A stretch of 12,166 nucleotides of DNA from Syntrophomonadaceae bacterium (GTDB lineage: Bacteria; Bacillota_D; Dethiobacteria; DTU022; PWGO01): assembly GCA_003554535.1 (NCBI GenBank), contig PWGT01000086.1, forward strand, positions 1 to 12,166, read 5' to 3'. The notes beneath the pieces were generated by a model. That model searched no databases and was not told where the DNA came from. It worked only from the letters and a program-made list of their open reading frames with translations. Position 1 is the stretch's first letter. Each line of letters begins with the position of its first letter. The position numbers and the translations under genes are program-made. This document shows, one piece after another, positions 1-8,413 of the stretch.

Positions 1-678
1 AATATCAGTATAATAATTATACCAGCTATTCCAGGCCATCATGTGAGGAGCATCATCTCGATAGCGCTCCCAATGCCCAAAATACTCTTCAAATAGTTCT
101 TGCTCCCTAGCCTGGCCTATGTAAATTTGTAAAAGCAAATAATCTTCCCCGGAGCACACTATTGCCCCCCGGCAATCGCGCCGGAGAATCATTTTTCCTT
201 TTTTGAAATCATGCTCAAAAAGAGAATATCCATAGGACTCATCTAATGAACCAAGCAAAAAAAGTTGGCCGGGTATGGTGCGGAAATAAGTATAGGTCCA
301 CGAATGAAGCTTTCCCCGCCTCCCTGAATATTTATGGAAATCATAATCTCCGTAAGGGCCTGTGGCAAAACGGGAAAGGGAAAATACAGGCTCCAGCCTA
401 TCATTTTTCCCCATTTCCTGGCTAGAACTCCAGGACTGAAATCCATTTACCATCATCAAGCTGTCTTTATCCACTTCCGGGAAAGCTTCTAATTGAAAAT
501 CTACCAGCTCTATATTTTCATTGGCAGTTAGTTTTAGGCTCAAAATTTCCCCAAAAGCTGTTTTTCGCCTTTCTGGAATTACAGAACACTCAACCTCACT
601 GCTGGTGAGATCCTGAAAAAGAATTTTCTTCTCCAGATTATGATAATACCTGTAAACCAGTTGAGCCTCTCCAAACAT
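1..678 (-). CDS. GH36-like alpha-galactosidase, N-terminal part (runs off left edge)
   Basis: The frame is open from the start to base 1, giving about 226 residues with the C-terminal part outside the window. The visible part looks like the N-terminal beta-sandwich of a glycoside hydrolase family 36 (melibiase-type) enzyme. It contains NGFQSWSSS (about residues 78-86) and WTYTYFR (127-133), and ends in AWNSWYNYYTDI (215-226), which resembles the first strand of the catalytic barrel in clostridial GH36 proteins. The catalytic aspartates lie beyond the edge, so activity cannot be judged. I chose the ATG at 678 because GAGG lies 9 bases upstream; in-frame ATGs at 687 and 693 are alternatives, with an in-frame TAG just above 693. 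There is no signal peptide, suggesting a cytoplasmic enzyme acting on imported alpha-galactosides. It starts about 40 bases after the glpK stop, so the two are probably co-transcribed. Family assignment is fairly secure; substrate is unknown. Confidence 0.72.
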   Translation of the reverse strand, partial: MFGEAQLVYRYYHNLEKKILFQDLTSSEVECSVIPERRKTAFGEILSLKLTANENIELVDFQLEAFPEVDKDSLMMVNGFQSWSSSQEMGKNDRLEPVFSLSRFATGPYGDYDFHKYSGRRGKLHSWTYTYFRTIPGQLFLLGSLDESYGYSLFEHDFKKGKMILRRDCRGAIVCSGEDYLLLQIYIGQAREQELFEEYFGHWERYRDDAPHMMAWNSWYNYYTDI

Positions 679-717
679 ATCTTTCATCCTCATCGTCTAC
701 TTTCATAAAGTATTATT

Positions 718-2208
718 TTATTCCTCCCACTTTAATGAACGCTCAACAGCTTTTTTCCATCCCTGGTATTTGCTTTCTCTTTCTTCTTCACTCATCTGGG
801 ATTTAAAACAAGTATCTTCCTGCCACAATGAAGCTATTTCACTTTGGTTAGCCCAAACTCCTACAGCCAAACCTGCAAGATATGCTGCTCCCAGCGAAGT
901 TGTTTCGGTATTCGCGGGACGGCGCACAGGCAAATTAATCATATCTGCCTGAAACTGGAGGAGAAAATCATCCCCCACCGCTCCTCCGTCCACTTTGAGC
1001 TCTTTCAAAGAAATGCCAGATTCACCTTTCATTAGTTCCAGCACATCCCGGCTTTGATAAGCCATGGATTCTACAGCTGCACGCGCCAGATGAGCCCGGT
1101 TAGTCCCCCTGGTAATTCCTATGAGCAAACCCCGGGCATAAGGATCCCAGTAGGGAGCTCCAAGTCCTACAAAAGCGGGTACCAGGTAAACTCCTGCCGT
1201 ATCAGGAACCTGAGCACACAGCTCTCTCACCTGGGGCGCCTCTTCTATAATCCCCAGACCATCTCGCAGCCACTGGATTGCAGCCCCGGTGATAAAAATA
1301 CTGCCCTCCAGAGCATATTCAACTCTATCATTGAATCCCCAGGCTATAGTAGTTAGCAAACCCGAGTCAGATAAAACTATCCTCTCTCCAGTGTTCATCA
1401 ACAAAAAACTTCCAGTTCCATAAGTATTTTTAGCCATACCCGGCTCGAAACAAGCTTGTCCAAATAGGGCAGCCTGCTGATCACCTGCAATACCACTTAT
1501 GGGCACCTCTATATCCAGAAAACTGGCAGGATCAGTATGCCCTACTACGGTGCTGCTAGGTTTTGGTTCCGGTAAAACATCTGATGGAATTTCCAAAATG
1601 TCCAAAAGTTCCTGATCCCACTTTAACTGATGAAGATTAAAAATAAGAGTGCGGGAAGCATTGGAATAATCAGTTACATGAACATTCCCACCAGTTAAGC
1701 GATATACCAACCAGCTGTCTATTGTCCCCCAGGCCAAGTTCCCTTTTTGGGCTGCTTCTTTCACTTCATTTACATTCTGTAAAGCCCAGGACAACTTGGT
1801 TCCTGCAAAATAAGGATCTAAAAGCAATCCAGTTTTTTGGCGAAATAATTCTTCATATCCCTTTTGCTTTAAATTATCGCACACGGAAGCAGTCCGCCTA
1901 CACTGCCACACAATAGCATTTGAAAGTGGCTTTCCTGAAGACCTATCCCAGAACACAGAAGTTTCTCTCTGGTTGGTGATGCCAATGGCCGCTATCTGGT
2001 TTTTGGAAATACCTGCTTTATTAATAGCACTGGAAGCAGTTTGGCAAACGGCTTCCCAGATTTCTTCCGGATCATGCTCCACCCAACCCGGCTGAGGGAA
2101 ATACTGCTTATGCTCCTGATTTACAGTAACTTGAGGCGTAGAATTTTCATCCCAGATCATAACCGTAGTTCCCGTCGTTCCCTGGTCAATGGTTAGCACG
2201 TACTTCAT
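718..2208 (-). CDS. glpK: glycerol kinase
   Basis: This cytoplasmic FGGY-family kinase phosphorylates glycerol to sn-glycerol 3-phosphate using ATP. At 496 residues it is full length. The N-terminal phosphate loop DQGTTGT is at residues 8-14. Glycerol-contact residues are present at R81-E82 (NQRE), W101, Y133 and D243-Q244 (GIAGDQQAALFGQ). The ATP side shows NTYGTGS (261-267), GLGAPYWDPYARG (348-360) and KVDGGAVGDDF (405-415). In Gram-positive GlpK the PTS-phosphorylated histidine sits in an HFYG loop just before VPI; here that position is Ser229 (SFLDIEVPI), so HPr-dependent activation is unlikely. A strong GGAGGAGG ribosome binding site precedes the ATG by about 7 bases. No glpF or glpD is visible nearby; the following gene is a GH36-like glycosidase. 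The upstream gap carries the likely terminator of the Rrf2 gene, and I could not pick a convincing promoter. Confidence 0.96.
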   Translation of the reverse strand: MKYVLTIDQGTTGTTVMIWDENSTPQVTVNQEHKQYFPQPGWVEHDPEEIWEAVCQTASSAINKAGISKNQIAAIGITNQRETSVFWDRSSGKPLSNAIVWQCRRTASVCDNLKQKGYEELFRQKTGLLLDPYFAGTKLSWALQNVNEVKEAAQKGNLAWGTIDSWLVYRLTGGNVHVTDYSNASRTLIFNLHQLKWDQELLDILEIPSDVLPEPKPSSTVVGHTDPASFLDIEVPISGIAGDQQAALFGQACFEPGMAKNTYGTGSFLLMNTGERIVLSDSGLLTTIAWGFNDRVEYALEGSIFITGAAIQWLRDGLGIIEEAPQVRELCAQVPDTAGVYLVPAFVGLGAPYWDPYARGLLIGITRGTNRAHLARAAVESMAYQSRDVLELMKGESGISLKELKVDGGAVGDDFLLQFQADMINLPVRRPANTETTSLGAAYLAGLAVGVWANQSEIASLWQEDTCFKSQMSEEERESKYQGWKKAVERSLKWEE

Positions 2209-2308
2209 TTAGTTACCTCCTCCAGAATAATTCTCATGTCAATTGCAACCAACATACAATAATTATTTTAAGATTAATTCTCCTCAATGAACTAGTTATC
2301 CTGCATGA

Positions 2309-2340
2309 AATAAAATTTACCTTGCTTATGTAAGCAAGGT
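2309..2340 (-). terminator. putative intrinsic terminator after the Rrf2 gene
   Basis: Bases 2319-2340 are a perfect inverted repeat with arms ACCTTGCTTA and TAAGCAAGGT, giving an 8-bp stem with a hexaloop. Read on the minus strand it is followed by AAATTTTATTT. It lies about 115 bases after the Rrf2 stop and 110 bases before glpK. The T-run is interrupted and the other strand has none, so a minus-strand terminator is the best reading. A protein-binding palindrome is the alternative. Confidence 0.55.
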
Positions 2341-2454
2341 GCTAACAATCCAAATATCAATTTTTGGGGATAAAAAAATTTCAAATGATATAACTAAGAA
2401 AGATAATAAAATGAAACAAATAAACCGTATACAGAAAATCTTCCTGTTAAATGA

Positions 2455-2904
2455 TTATATATTAAAATAAGGCGGTTCGTTTTGTTGTTGCCGCAGATTT
2501 TTTTGCTCAATAGCCAGATCAGCTAGCGTCACAGATTCTAGCTCTTCACATATTACCTCTTTTACTCTGGTCCAAATCTTGCGTACCACGCATAAGTCAA
2601 TACGTCCACAAGTATCAGGGTTTTCCACACAAGAAACTGGAGCCAGTGAACCTTCTGTTGTCCTTAAAACTTCCAGCAAAGTTACCTCTTCCGGCGGCAA
2701 CGACAAATAATATCCACCATGACTCCCTTTCTGGGTTAAAACATAACCATCAGTTCGCAAAAATGTCATTATCTGTTCCAGGTACTTTTCTGATATTTCC
2801 TGTCTTCGGGCAATCTCTTTTAATTGAAGAGGGCCCTGGGCATACTCGATAGCAAGCTCAACCATAGCTCGCAAAGCATAACGTCCCTTGGTAGACACAC
2901 GCAA
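2455..2904 (-). CDS. Rrf2-family transcriptional regulator (IscR/CymR-like)
   Basis: This is a 149-residue winged-helix DNA-binding protein of the Rrf2 family. The N-terminus MRVSTKGRYALRAMVELA and the wing QKGSHGGYYLSLP (58-70) are typical. Three cysteines, C92, C99 and C105 (CX6CX5C), lie where IscR-type members bind an Fe-S cluster, followed by the usual R-x2-W motif (R108, W111). A cluster is therefore possible; CymR-type members, which sense cysteine status, usually lack these cysteines. The start is TTG at 2904, supported by AAGGAGG 6 bases upstream. It sits 130 bases downstream of metA on the same strand. A weak promoter (TTTGCT, 17 bases, TTATAT) can be drawn at 2926-2954. Targets could be itself, sulfur or methionine genes, or Fe-S genes elsewhere; the sequence does not decide. 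No iscS or iscU neighbour is visible here. Confidence 0.9.
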   Translation of the reverse strand: MRVSTKGRYALRAMVELAIEYAQGPLQLKEIARRQEISEKYLEQIMTFLRTDGYVLTQKGSHGGYYLSLPPEEVTLLEVLRTTEGSLAPVSCVENPDTCGRIDLCVVRKIWTRVKEVICEELESVTLADLAIEQKNLRQQQNEPPYFNI

Positions 2905-3034
2905 ATTTATCCTCCTTTAACAAACATATAATATCGCTTACTCATAACAGCAAATTTATTTTGATTCACTGTCCAGGTTAAAGACCCTATTCTATGAAAT
3001 AGTTATCAATCTCATATTATCAAGCAAAAAAGGA

Positions 3035-3955
3035 TTACTCCCCTATTTCTCTTAAATCAAAAGGAGTTTCCTGGTATACATAGTAATTCAACCAGTTCAT
3101 GAAAAGCAGATGAGCATGTCCCCGCCACTTAACCACCGGTTCTTGGTTTGGGTCATCGTCAGGGAAATAGTTACGGGGTATATTTATGTCCAAGCCTTTT
3201 TCCAAATCACGTTCGTATTCTTCTTTTAAAGTAAGAGAGTCGTATTCAGCATGACCAGTCACAAATATTTGCTTTCCATCCTTTCTGGAAACAACATAAA
3301 CCCCTGCTTCATCTGATTCTGCCAATATCTCCAGATCATTCACTTTCTCAATATCCTCTCTTCTTACCTCAGTATATCGGGAATGAGGAACATAAAACAA
3401 ATCATCAAACCCCCGCATCAACTGAGATTTTTTATTAACAACTCTATGGCTAAACACACCAAACAATTTTGAATCCAGGGAATATTTAGGAATGCCGCAA
3501 TGGTGATAAAGGCCTGCCTGCGCTGCCCAACAAAGGTACATAGTTGAAAAAATATTTTTCTTAGCCCAATCCATTATCTCTTTAAGTTCATTCCAGTAAT
3601 CTACTTCCCCAAACTCAAGGTGTTCAATAGGTGCCCCGGTAATAACCATTCCATCAAATTTTTGATCCTTAATATCGTCAAAAGTGCGGTAAAACTTTCG
3701 CAAGTGCTCCTGGGAGGTATTCTTGGAAATATGCTGGTTAGAATGGACCAGCACTATGTCCACCTGTAAAGGGGTGTTTCCCAGAAGCCGCAAAATCTGA
3801 GTTTCAGTTACAGTCTTTACGGGCATCAAGTTTAGTATTACTATCTGCAGAGGTCTTATATCCTGACGATAAGCCCTCTTTTCAAACATGACAAATATAT
3901 TTTCGTCCATCAAGGTTTCGGCTGCTGGCAAGTTGTCTGGAATTTTAATAGGCAT
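3035..3955 (-). CDS. metA: homoserine O-acetyltransferase (MetA family, Glu111 acetyl type)
   Basis: This enzyme activates homoserine by acyl transfer from an acyl-CoA in methionine synthesis. It has 306 residues, as usual for MetA, and begins with the family start [10 protein letters not shown]. The catalytic triad is visible: C142 (YLCWAAQAG), H235 and E237 (VTGHAEYDS). Position 111 is Glu ([16 protein letters not shown]); in this family Glu111 goes with acetyl-CoA and Gly111 with succinyl-CoA. I therefore call it an acetyltransferase although the family is often named succinyltransferase. The frame is open for 23 codons further upstream, but AAGGAG lies 8 bases or so before the ATG at 3955 and the family start fits there. 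It follows metY by 127 bases with an intrinsic terminator between them. A weak hairpin (AGGGGA/TCCTTT, then T-run) overlaps its stop codon and may end the transcript. Confidence 0.95.
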   Translation of the reverse strand: MPIKIPDNLPAAETLMDENIFVMFEKRAYRQDIRPLQIVILNLMPVKTVTETQILRLLGNTPLQVDIVLVHSNQHISKNTSQEHLRKFYRTFDDIKDQKFDGMVITGAPIEHLEFGEVDYWNELKEIMDWAKKNIFSTMYLCWAAQAGLYHHCGIPKYSLDSKLFGVFSHRVVNKKSQLMRGFDDLFYVPHSRYTEVRREDIEKVNDLEILAESDEAGVYVVSRKDGKQIFVTGHAEYDSLTLKEEYERDLEKGLDINIPRNYFPDDDPNQEPVVKWRGHAHLLFMNWLNYYVYQETPFDLREIGE

Positions 3956-4010
3956 AAAACCTACTCCTTTTCCTAAAATTATTCTTATTTTACCTAAATC
4001 CAAAATAATG

Positions 4011-4043
4011 GGAAAACAATTCAAGCCTTAACCGACTTAAACT
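4011..4043 (-). terminator. intrinsic terminator between metY and metA
   Basis: On the minus strand, AGTTTAAGTC (4043-4034), a GGTTAA loop and GGCTTGAATT (4027-4018) form a 10-bp stem with three G-U pairs, followed directly by TGTTTT. The G-U pairs become A-C mismatches on the plus strand, so the hairpin is minus-strand specific. It begins 40 bases after the metY stop and would end or attenuate the metY transcript before metA. Confidence 0.68.
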
Positions 4044-4082
4044 TAATCCCAATACTTATACTATAAACATTTTTCCTTTATC

Positions 4083-5384
<1,302 letters not shown>

Positions 5385-5449
5385 TTATATTTTTAGATTT
5401 AACACCCTAAGTTATTATTCCTATTGCTTTGGTAGGGATTTAATATATA

Positions 5450-5478
5450 ATTTTACTCATTGCCTGCTTACTTGTCAA
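5450..5478 (-). promoter_or_regulatory. sigma-A promoter of metY
   Basis: On the minus strand TTGACA (5478-5473) is separated by exactly 17 bases from TAAAAT (5455-5450). Transcription should start near 5443, leaving a leader of about 73 bases before the metY ATG. That is too short for an S-box (SAM-I) riboswitch, and I see no T-box sequence. Confidence 0.78.
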
Positions 5479-5518
5479 GAAACTATCACCTAAAACTTCA
5501 ATTTTATTAATATTATCT

Positions 5519-6247
5519 TTAAGAATTCTTTTGGCAGGATTCTACAAAAGCTTTAAAAATAATTTTGGATGATTGGTCTTCAAGAGTTTCCGGGTGCCAT
5601 TGTACTCCCAAAAAAAAGTTTGAAGCAGAAGAAGGCAATTCAATGGCTTCAACTATTCCATCTGTACTCCAGGCTGAAACCTGGCACTCAGCCGGAACTT
5701 CTTTTACAGCTTGATGATGAAAGCTATTTACTTTAATCTTCCTTTCAGGGTAGACATCCGCAAGCAAATTATCAAGCAGAGTATTGGGGGCAATTTCCAG
5801 GTAATGAGATGTAAAATTCTCTGGAGCTTTTTGATAATGCTGAATGTTATCGTTTCTCTGGTAATGGATGTCTTGATAAAGGGTGCCACCCAGGGCAACA
5901 TTAATTACCTGCATTCCTCTACAAATGCCTAACAAGGGGACTTTTTGCTCCATAGCTTTACGAGTAATGGAAATTTCCAGGTCGTCCCGGGGAGGGAACA
6001 CTTCTCCCAGACCAGGCAGTGGCTCTTCCCCAAAAGCATGCGCACCTACATCCCCTCCTCCAGAGAGAAGGAATCCGTCAAAATTTGCTAGCAAGCTTCT
6101 TTCTTCTATTGCATCCATACAATAATGAGAAATCAATAAAGGCATTCCACCTGCTTCCTGAATCTTACGTAAATAAACTTCGCGCAAACTAACAAAATCT
6201 TTACTAGTTTCCCGATTACAGGTGATGCCAATAATGGGCCTGGTCAA
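5519..6247 (-). CDS. class I glutamine amidotransferase-like hydrolase (gamma-glutamyl-GABA hydrolase / peptidase C26 family)
   Basis: This 242-residue protein has the class I amidotransferase fold used as a stand-alone hydrolase of gamma-glutamyl compounds (PuuD-like). Motifs in order are RPIIGITC near the N-terminus, FLLSGGGDVG (59-68), the nucleophile C109 in LLGICRGMQ (106-113), SFHHQAV (175-181), and H218 with E220 in GVQWHPE, giving a complete Cys-His-Glu triad. The start is TTG at 6247, with GAGGAGG about 10 bases upstream; no ATG or GTG in frame competes. It follows ndoA by 73 bases on the same strand with no terminator visible, so it may be read from the alr-ndoAI-ndoA unit, although a weak TAAAAT box occurs in the gap. 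No putrescine genes are adjacent, so the true gamma-glutamyl substrate is unknown and I give no gene symbol. Confidence 0.88.
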   Translation of the reverse strand: MTRPIIGITCNRETSKDFVSLREVYLRKIQEAGGMPLLISHYCMDAIEERSLLANFDGFLLSGGGDVGAHAFGEEPLPGLGEVFPPRDDLEISITRKAMEQKVPLLGICRGMQVINVALGGTLYQDIHYQRNDNIQHYQKAPENFTSHYLEIAPNTLLDNLLADVYPERKIKVNSFHHQAVKEVPAECQVSAWSTDGIVEAIELPSSASNFFLGVQWHPETLEDQSSKIIFKAFVESCQKNS

Positions 6248-6320
6248 AGTAGGTTTTCCTCCTCACCGGCATTTTAAAAGTTAATGAAATACCATTATTG
6301 GGGAAAGTATTATTTAAAAC

Positions 6321-6671
6321 TCAAAATTCTACTAACCCCAGACTTATTTTTAAAGCTTCGCTTACATCTTCCATAAATTCACTATCCAATTCCGTTACCC
6401 ACTGCTGCAAACGTTTTTTATCTATGGTGCGGATCTGTTCTAATAAAATAACCGAGTTTTTTTCCAGCCTGGATTTTTGAGCACTTATTTCCACGTGGGT
6501 CGGAAGTTTTGCTTTATCAATTTGAGAAGTAATTGCAGCCACAATAACCGTAGGACTATATTTATTGCCAATATCATTTTGGACTACTAAAACGGGGCGA
6601 ATTCCTCCTTGCTCCGAACCAACAACCGGGCTGAGATCAGCATAAAAAATATGCCCTCGTTTTATCTCCAT
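6321..6671 (-). CDS. ndoA: EndoA/MazF-type mRNA interferase toxin
   Basis: This is a 116-residue PemK/MazF-family ribonuclease nearly collinear with Bacillus subtilis EndoA, which cleaves mRNA at UACAU. The conserved stretches [50 protein letters not shown] and [16 protein letters not shown] are all present. The catalytic residues R25 and T48 are intact, so it should be active. It starts 10 bases after the antitoxin stop codon, and its GTGAG-type ribosome binding site overlaps the antitoxin end, implying coupled translation. In Firmicutes this pair follows alr, as here, and is a chromosomal stress module rather than a mobile one. Cleavage specificity is inferred from similarity only. Confidence 0.95.
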   Translation of the reverse strand: MEIKRGHIFYADLSPVVGSEQGGIRPVLVVQNDIGNKYSPTVIVAAITSQIDKAKLPTHVEISAQKSRLEKNSVILLEQIRTIDKKRLQQWVTELDSEFMEDVSEALKISLGLVEF

Positions 6672-6681
6672 TTATTCACAC

Positions 6682-6954
6682 TCACTTTCCACGTATCAAA
6701 TCTTCCGTTATTTTAAAGGCTTCATTTTCCACAGGCACCGCTTCTTGTGAAAGAGACAAATTAATCCCTGCCATTTCCTGGTAACCTTTTTGCATTCTAT
6801 CCCGGAGTCTCTCTTTATTCCGTTCCTGCAAATAAAGCTTCATAGCTTCCCGTATAAACTCACTTCTGCTTCTGTCTTCCATAGCCGCTACCCCATCTAC
6901 CTCGCTAAGCAATTTCTGAGGCAAGCTAATCATTATTCTTTTGGTTTCAGCCAA
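6682..6954 (-). CDS. ndoAI: EndoAI/MazE-type antitoxin (ribbon-helix-helix)
   Basis: This small protein should bind and inhibit EndoA and probably represses its own promoter. The N-terminal part KRIMISLPQKLLSEVDGVA followed by RSRSEFIREAMKLYLQER is the ribbon-helix-helix DNA-binding region. The C-terminal part, with GYQEMAGINLSLSQEA, matches the toxin-binding tail of Bacillus EndoAI, including the GY-EMA-INL pattern. The frame extends to a GTG at 6963, but that codon overlaps the AGGAGGTG ribosome binding site. The TTG at 6954 lies 8 bases after AGGAGG and gives a protein of 90 residues starting AETKR after the initiator Met, which fits the family. It lies 66 bases after alr, with no terminator between, so alr-ndoAI-ndoA is probably one unit. 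Confidence 0.92.
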   Translation of the reverse strand: MAETKRIMISLPQKLLSEVDGVAAMEDRSRSEFIREAMKLYLQERNKERLRDRMQKGYQEMAGINLSLSQEAVPVENEAFKITEDLIRGK

Positions 6955-7020
6955 AAGATACACCTCCTAATAAGCCTGTTTGGAAATAATACCCTAACAT
7001 TACTTTTTACATTTTACTCC

Positions 7021-8259
7021 CTAATAATCCAAACTTCCCGATAATTCAAATCCATCCCTGGTTATGCAATTTTTACCCAAAAGGTTGCGGAAGGCCACTA
7101 CTTTTCCTTCTTGCAAATAAAAACGGGAGACCCTTTTATCTACAGCACAAAGAAGTTCGTAAGAAATTGTGCCCAGAATATCCGCAACTTCATCAACAGA
7201 TATTTCCTCGTTACCTTGTTTCCCATAAATCACCACTTCATCACCAACTTCTACTCCCTCTACATTAGTAACATCAATCATGCTATAATCCATACATACT
7301 CGCCCCACCACAGGAACTCGCTTACCTCGAACCAATACTTGCCCTTGATTGGAAAGCAATCGATTAAAACCATCTGCATAGCCCACCGGTATTGTAGCTA
7401 TCAATGAAGTTCTTTGGGTTTGAAAAGTAACCCCGTAACTAATACAGGAACCGGGAGGAAGTTCTTTTAAGTAAACCACTTGTGTCTTGAAAGAAAAAGC
7501 AGGCTTTAAATGTATTCCAGTAGAATCGGCTTGTTTATTTTTAATGCTCTCGGAAGGATACTGCCCGTATAAGGATATTCCCAAACGTACCAGATTATAG
7601 CGCGACTCGGGAACATTCATGGTTCCGGCACTATTAGCCGCATGCACAATGGGGATCTCAATACCAGTTTCTTTGCATGCCTCTACTATCTTGTTAAAAG
7701 ATTCCACCTGGCTGTAAGTATAAGAAAGATCTTCACCATCTGCAGAAGCAAAGTGGGTCATTATCCCTTCCAGCCTCAATCCAGGAAGTTGATATATCTC
7801 CTGTACAAAAGAAACAGCTTCCCAGGGCAATAATCCTACCCGCCCCATTCCTGTATCAACTTTAACGTGTACAGGAACTTCAACTTGTCTTTTTACAGCT
7901 TCTCGAGATAAAGCTTCCGCTGTTTCCCAGGAAAAAATGGTTTGGGTAAGGTCATATTCAAGCACTCTGGAAACCTGCTGCGGTGGAGTAGTTCCCATAA
8001 GCAAGATAGGCTTTTTGACTCCAGCCAGGCGCAACTCCACACCTTCCTCCCAGAATGCTACTGCGAAAAAGTCCACACCTCCTTTTTCTGCAGCACCTGC
8101 TACTTCAATAGCTCCATGACCATAAGCATCGGCTTTAACCACAGCCATGATGTTAACTTCCGGGGAAAGCTGCTTGCGAAATTCTTGGATATTATGATTT
8201 ATGGCATCCAGGTCAATCTCCGCCCAAGTAGGGCGAAAAGATGACGGAGAAATTTCCAA
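7021..8259 (-). CDS. alr: alanine racemase
   Basis: This PLP enzyme interconverts L- and D-alanine for peptidoglycan and acts in the cytoplasm. The N-terminal barrel begins RPTWAEIDLDAINHNI. The PLP lysine is K42 in VVKADAYGHGA, and R140 lies in VDTGMGRVG. The C-terminal beta domain holds the second catalytic base Y275 (CISYGVTF) and RVCMDYSMIDV (320-330), plus ISYELLCAVDKRVSR (365-379). It has 412 residues, about 25-30 more than common Firmicutes Alr, because of a tail after RVSRFY. The start is TTG at 8259 with a modest GGGTGG site upstream; other upstream starts are out of frame. It lies 213 bases from hom, across a gap with three hairpins or palindromes, and heads the alr-ndoAI-ndoA unit. 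A D-alanine supply role for cell wall, or for spore germination control, are both possible. Confidence 0.95.
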   Translation of the reverse strand: MEISPSSFRPTWAEIDLDAINHNIQEFRKQLSPEVNIMAVVKADAYGHGAIEVAGAAEKGGVDFFAVAFWEEGVELRLAGVKKPILLMGTTPPQQVSRVLEYDLTQTIFSWETAEALSREAVKRQVEVPVHVKVDTGMGRVGLLPWEAVSFVQEIYQLPGLRLEGIMTHFASADGEDLSYTYSQVESFNKIVEACKETGIEIPIVHAANSAGTMNVPESRYNLVRLGISLYGQYPSESIKNKQADSTGIHLKPAFSFKTQVVYLKELPPGSCISYGVTFQTQRTSLIATIPVGYADGFNRLLSNQGQVLVRGKRVPVVGRVCMDYSMIDVTNVEGVEVGDEVVIYGKQGNEEISVDEVADILGTISYELLCAVDKRVSRFYLQEGKVVAFRNLLGKNCITRDGFELSGSLDY

Positions 8260-8331
8260 AAAGGACCACCCGCCGATTCAATTTTTTCATTTATTCAATG
8301 ATGGCGCTGAAGAATTACCTTAAAACAAAAG

Positions 8332-8354
8332 GATATATACTTTAAGTATATATC
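8332..8354. repeat. 23-bp AT-rich palindrome in the hom-alr gap
   Basis: GATATATACTT and AAGTATATATC form perfect 11-base arms around one central base. The symmetry and AT-richness suit a dimeric repressor site, and it lies about 75 bases upstream of the alr start. It could also act as a weak terminator of hom, since CTTTTGTTTT follows on the minus strand. Confidence 0.6.
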
Positions 8355-8386
8355 TCAATAATTACTTTATTATTATATTCCACGCT

Positions 8387-8405
8387 GGCAGGAATTATTC
8401 CTGCC
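8387..8405. repeat. GC-rich hairpin in the hom-alr gap
   Basis: GGCAGGAA and TTCCTGCC are perfect 8-base arms around TTA. On the minus strand a TATAAT box (8377-8372) begins about 9 bases beyond the hairpin, so the repeat covers the expected -35 region of an alr promoter. No T-run follows on either strand, so it is not an ordinary terminator; operator or structured RNA element are the options. Confidence 0.55.
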
Positions 8406-8413
8406 TCCCAAAC

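Noticed and set aside
243..446. Open frame of 67 codons on the minus strand
   Set aside because: It overlaps the long GH36-like frame on the same strand in another phase and has no own ribosome binding site or family likeness.
770..1916. Several plus-strand open frames of 60-100 codons
   Set aside because: They are antisense to glpK, which is unmistakable, and their translations resemble nothing.
2237..2242. TTGACA on the minus strand just upstream of glpK
   Set aside because: A -10 box at the right distance would fall in or after the ribosome binding site and start codon.
3956..4024. Extension of the metA frame to 4024
   Set aside because: The extra 23 residues are not part of the family, and the start at 3955 has the ribosome binding site and the canonical [10 protein letters not shown].
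6321..6954. Toxin-antitoxin pair as a mobile or novel defence module
   Set aside because: Order after alr and near identity in motif content to Bacillus EndoAI/EndoA show the ordinary chromosomal module.
6955..6963. GTG start for ndoAI at 6963
   Set aside because: The GTG overlaps the ribosome binding site; the TTG at 6954 is correctly spaced.
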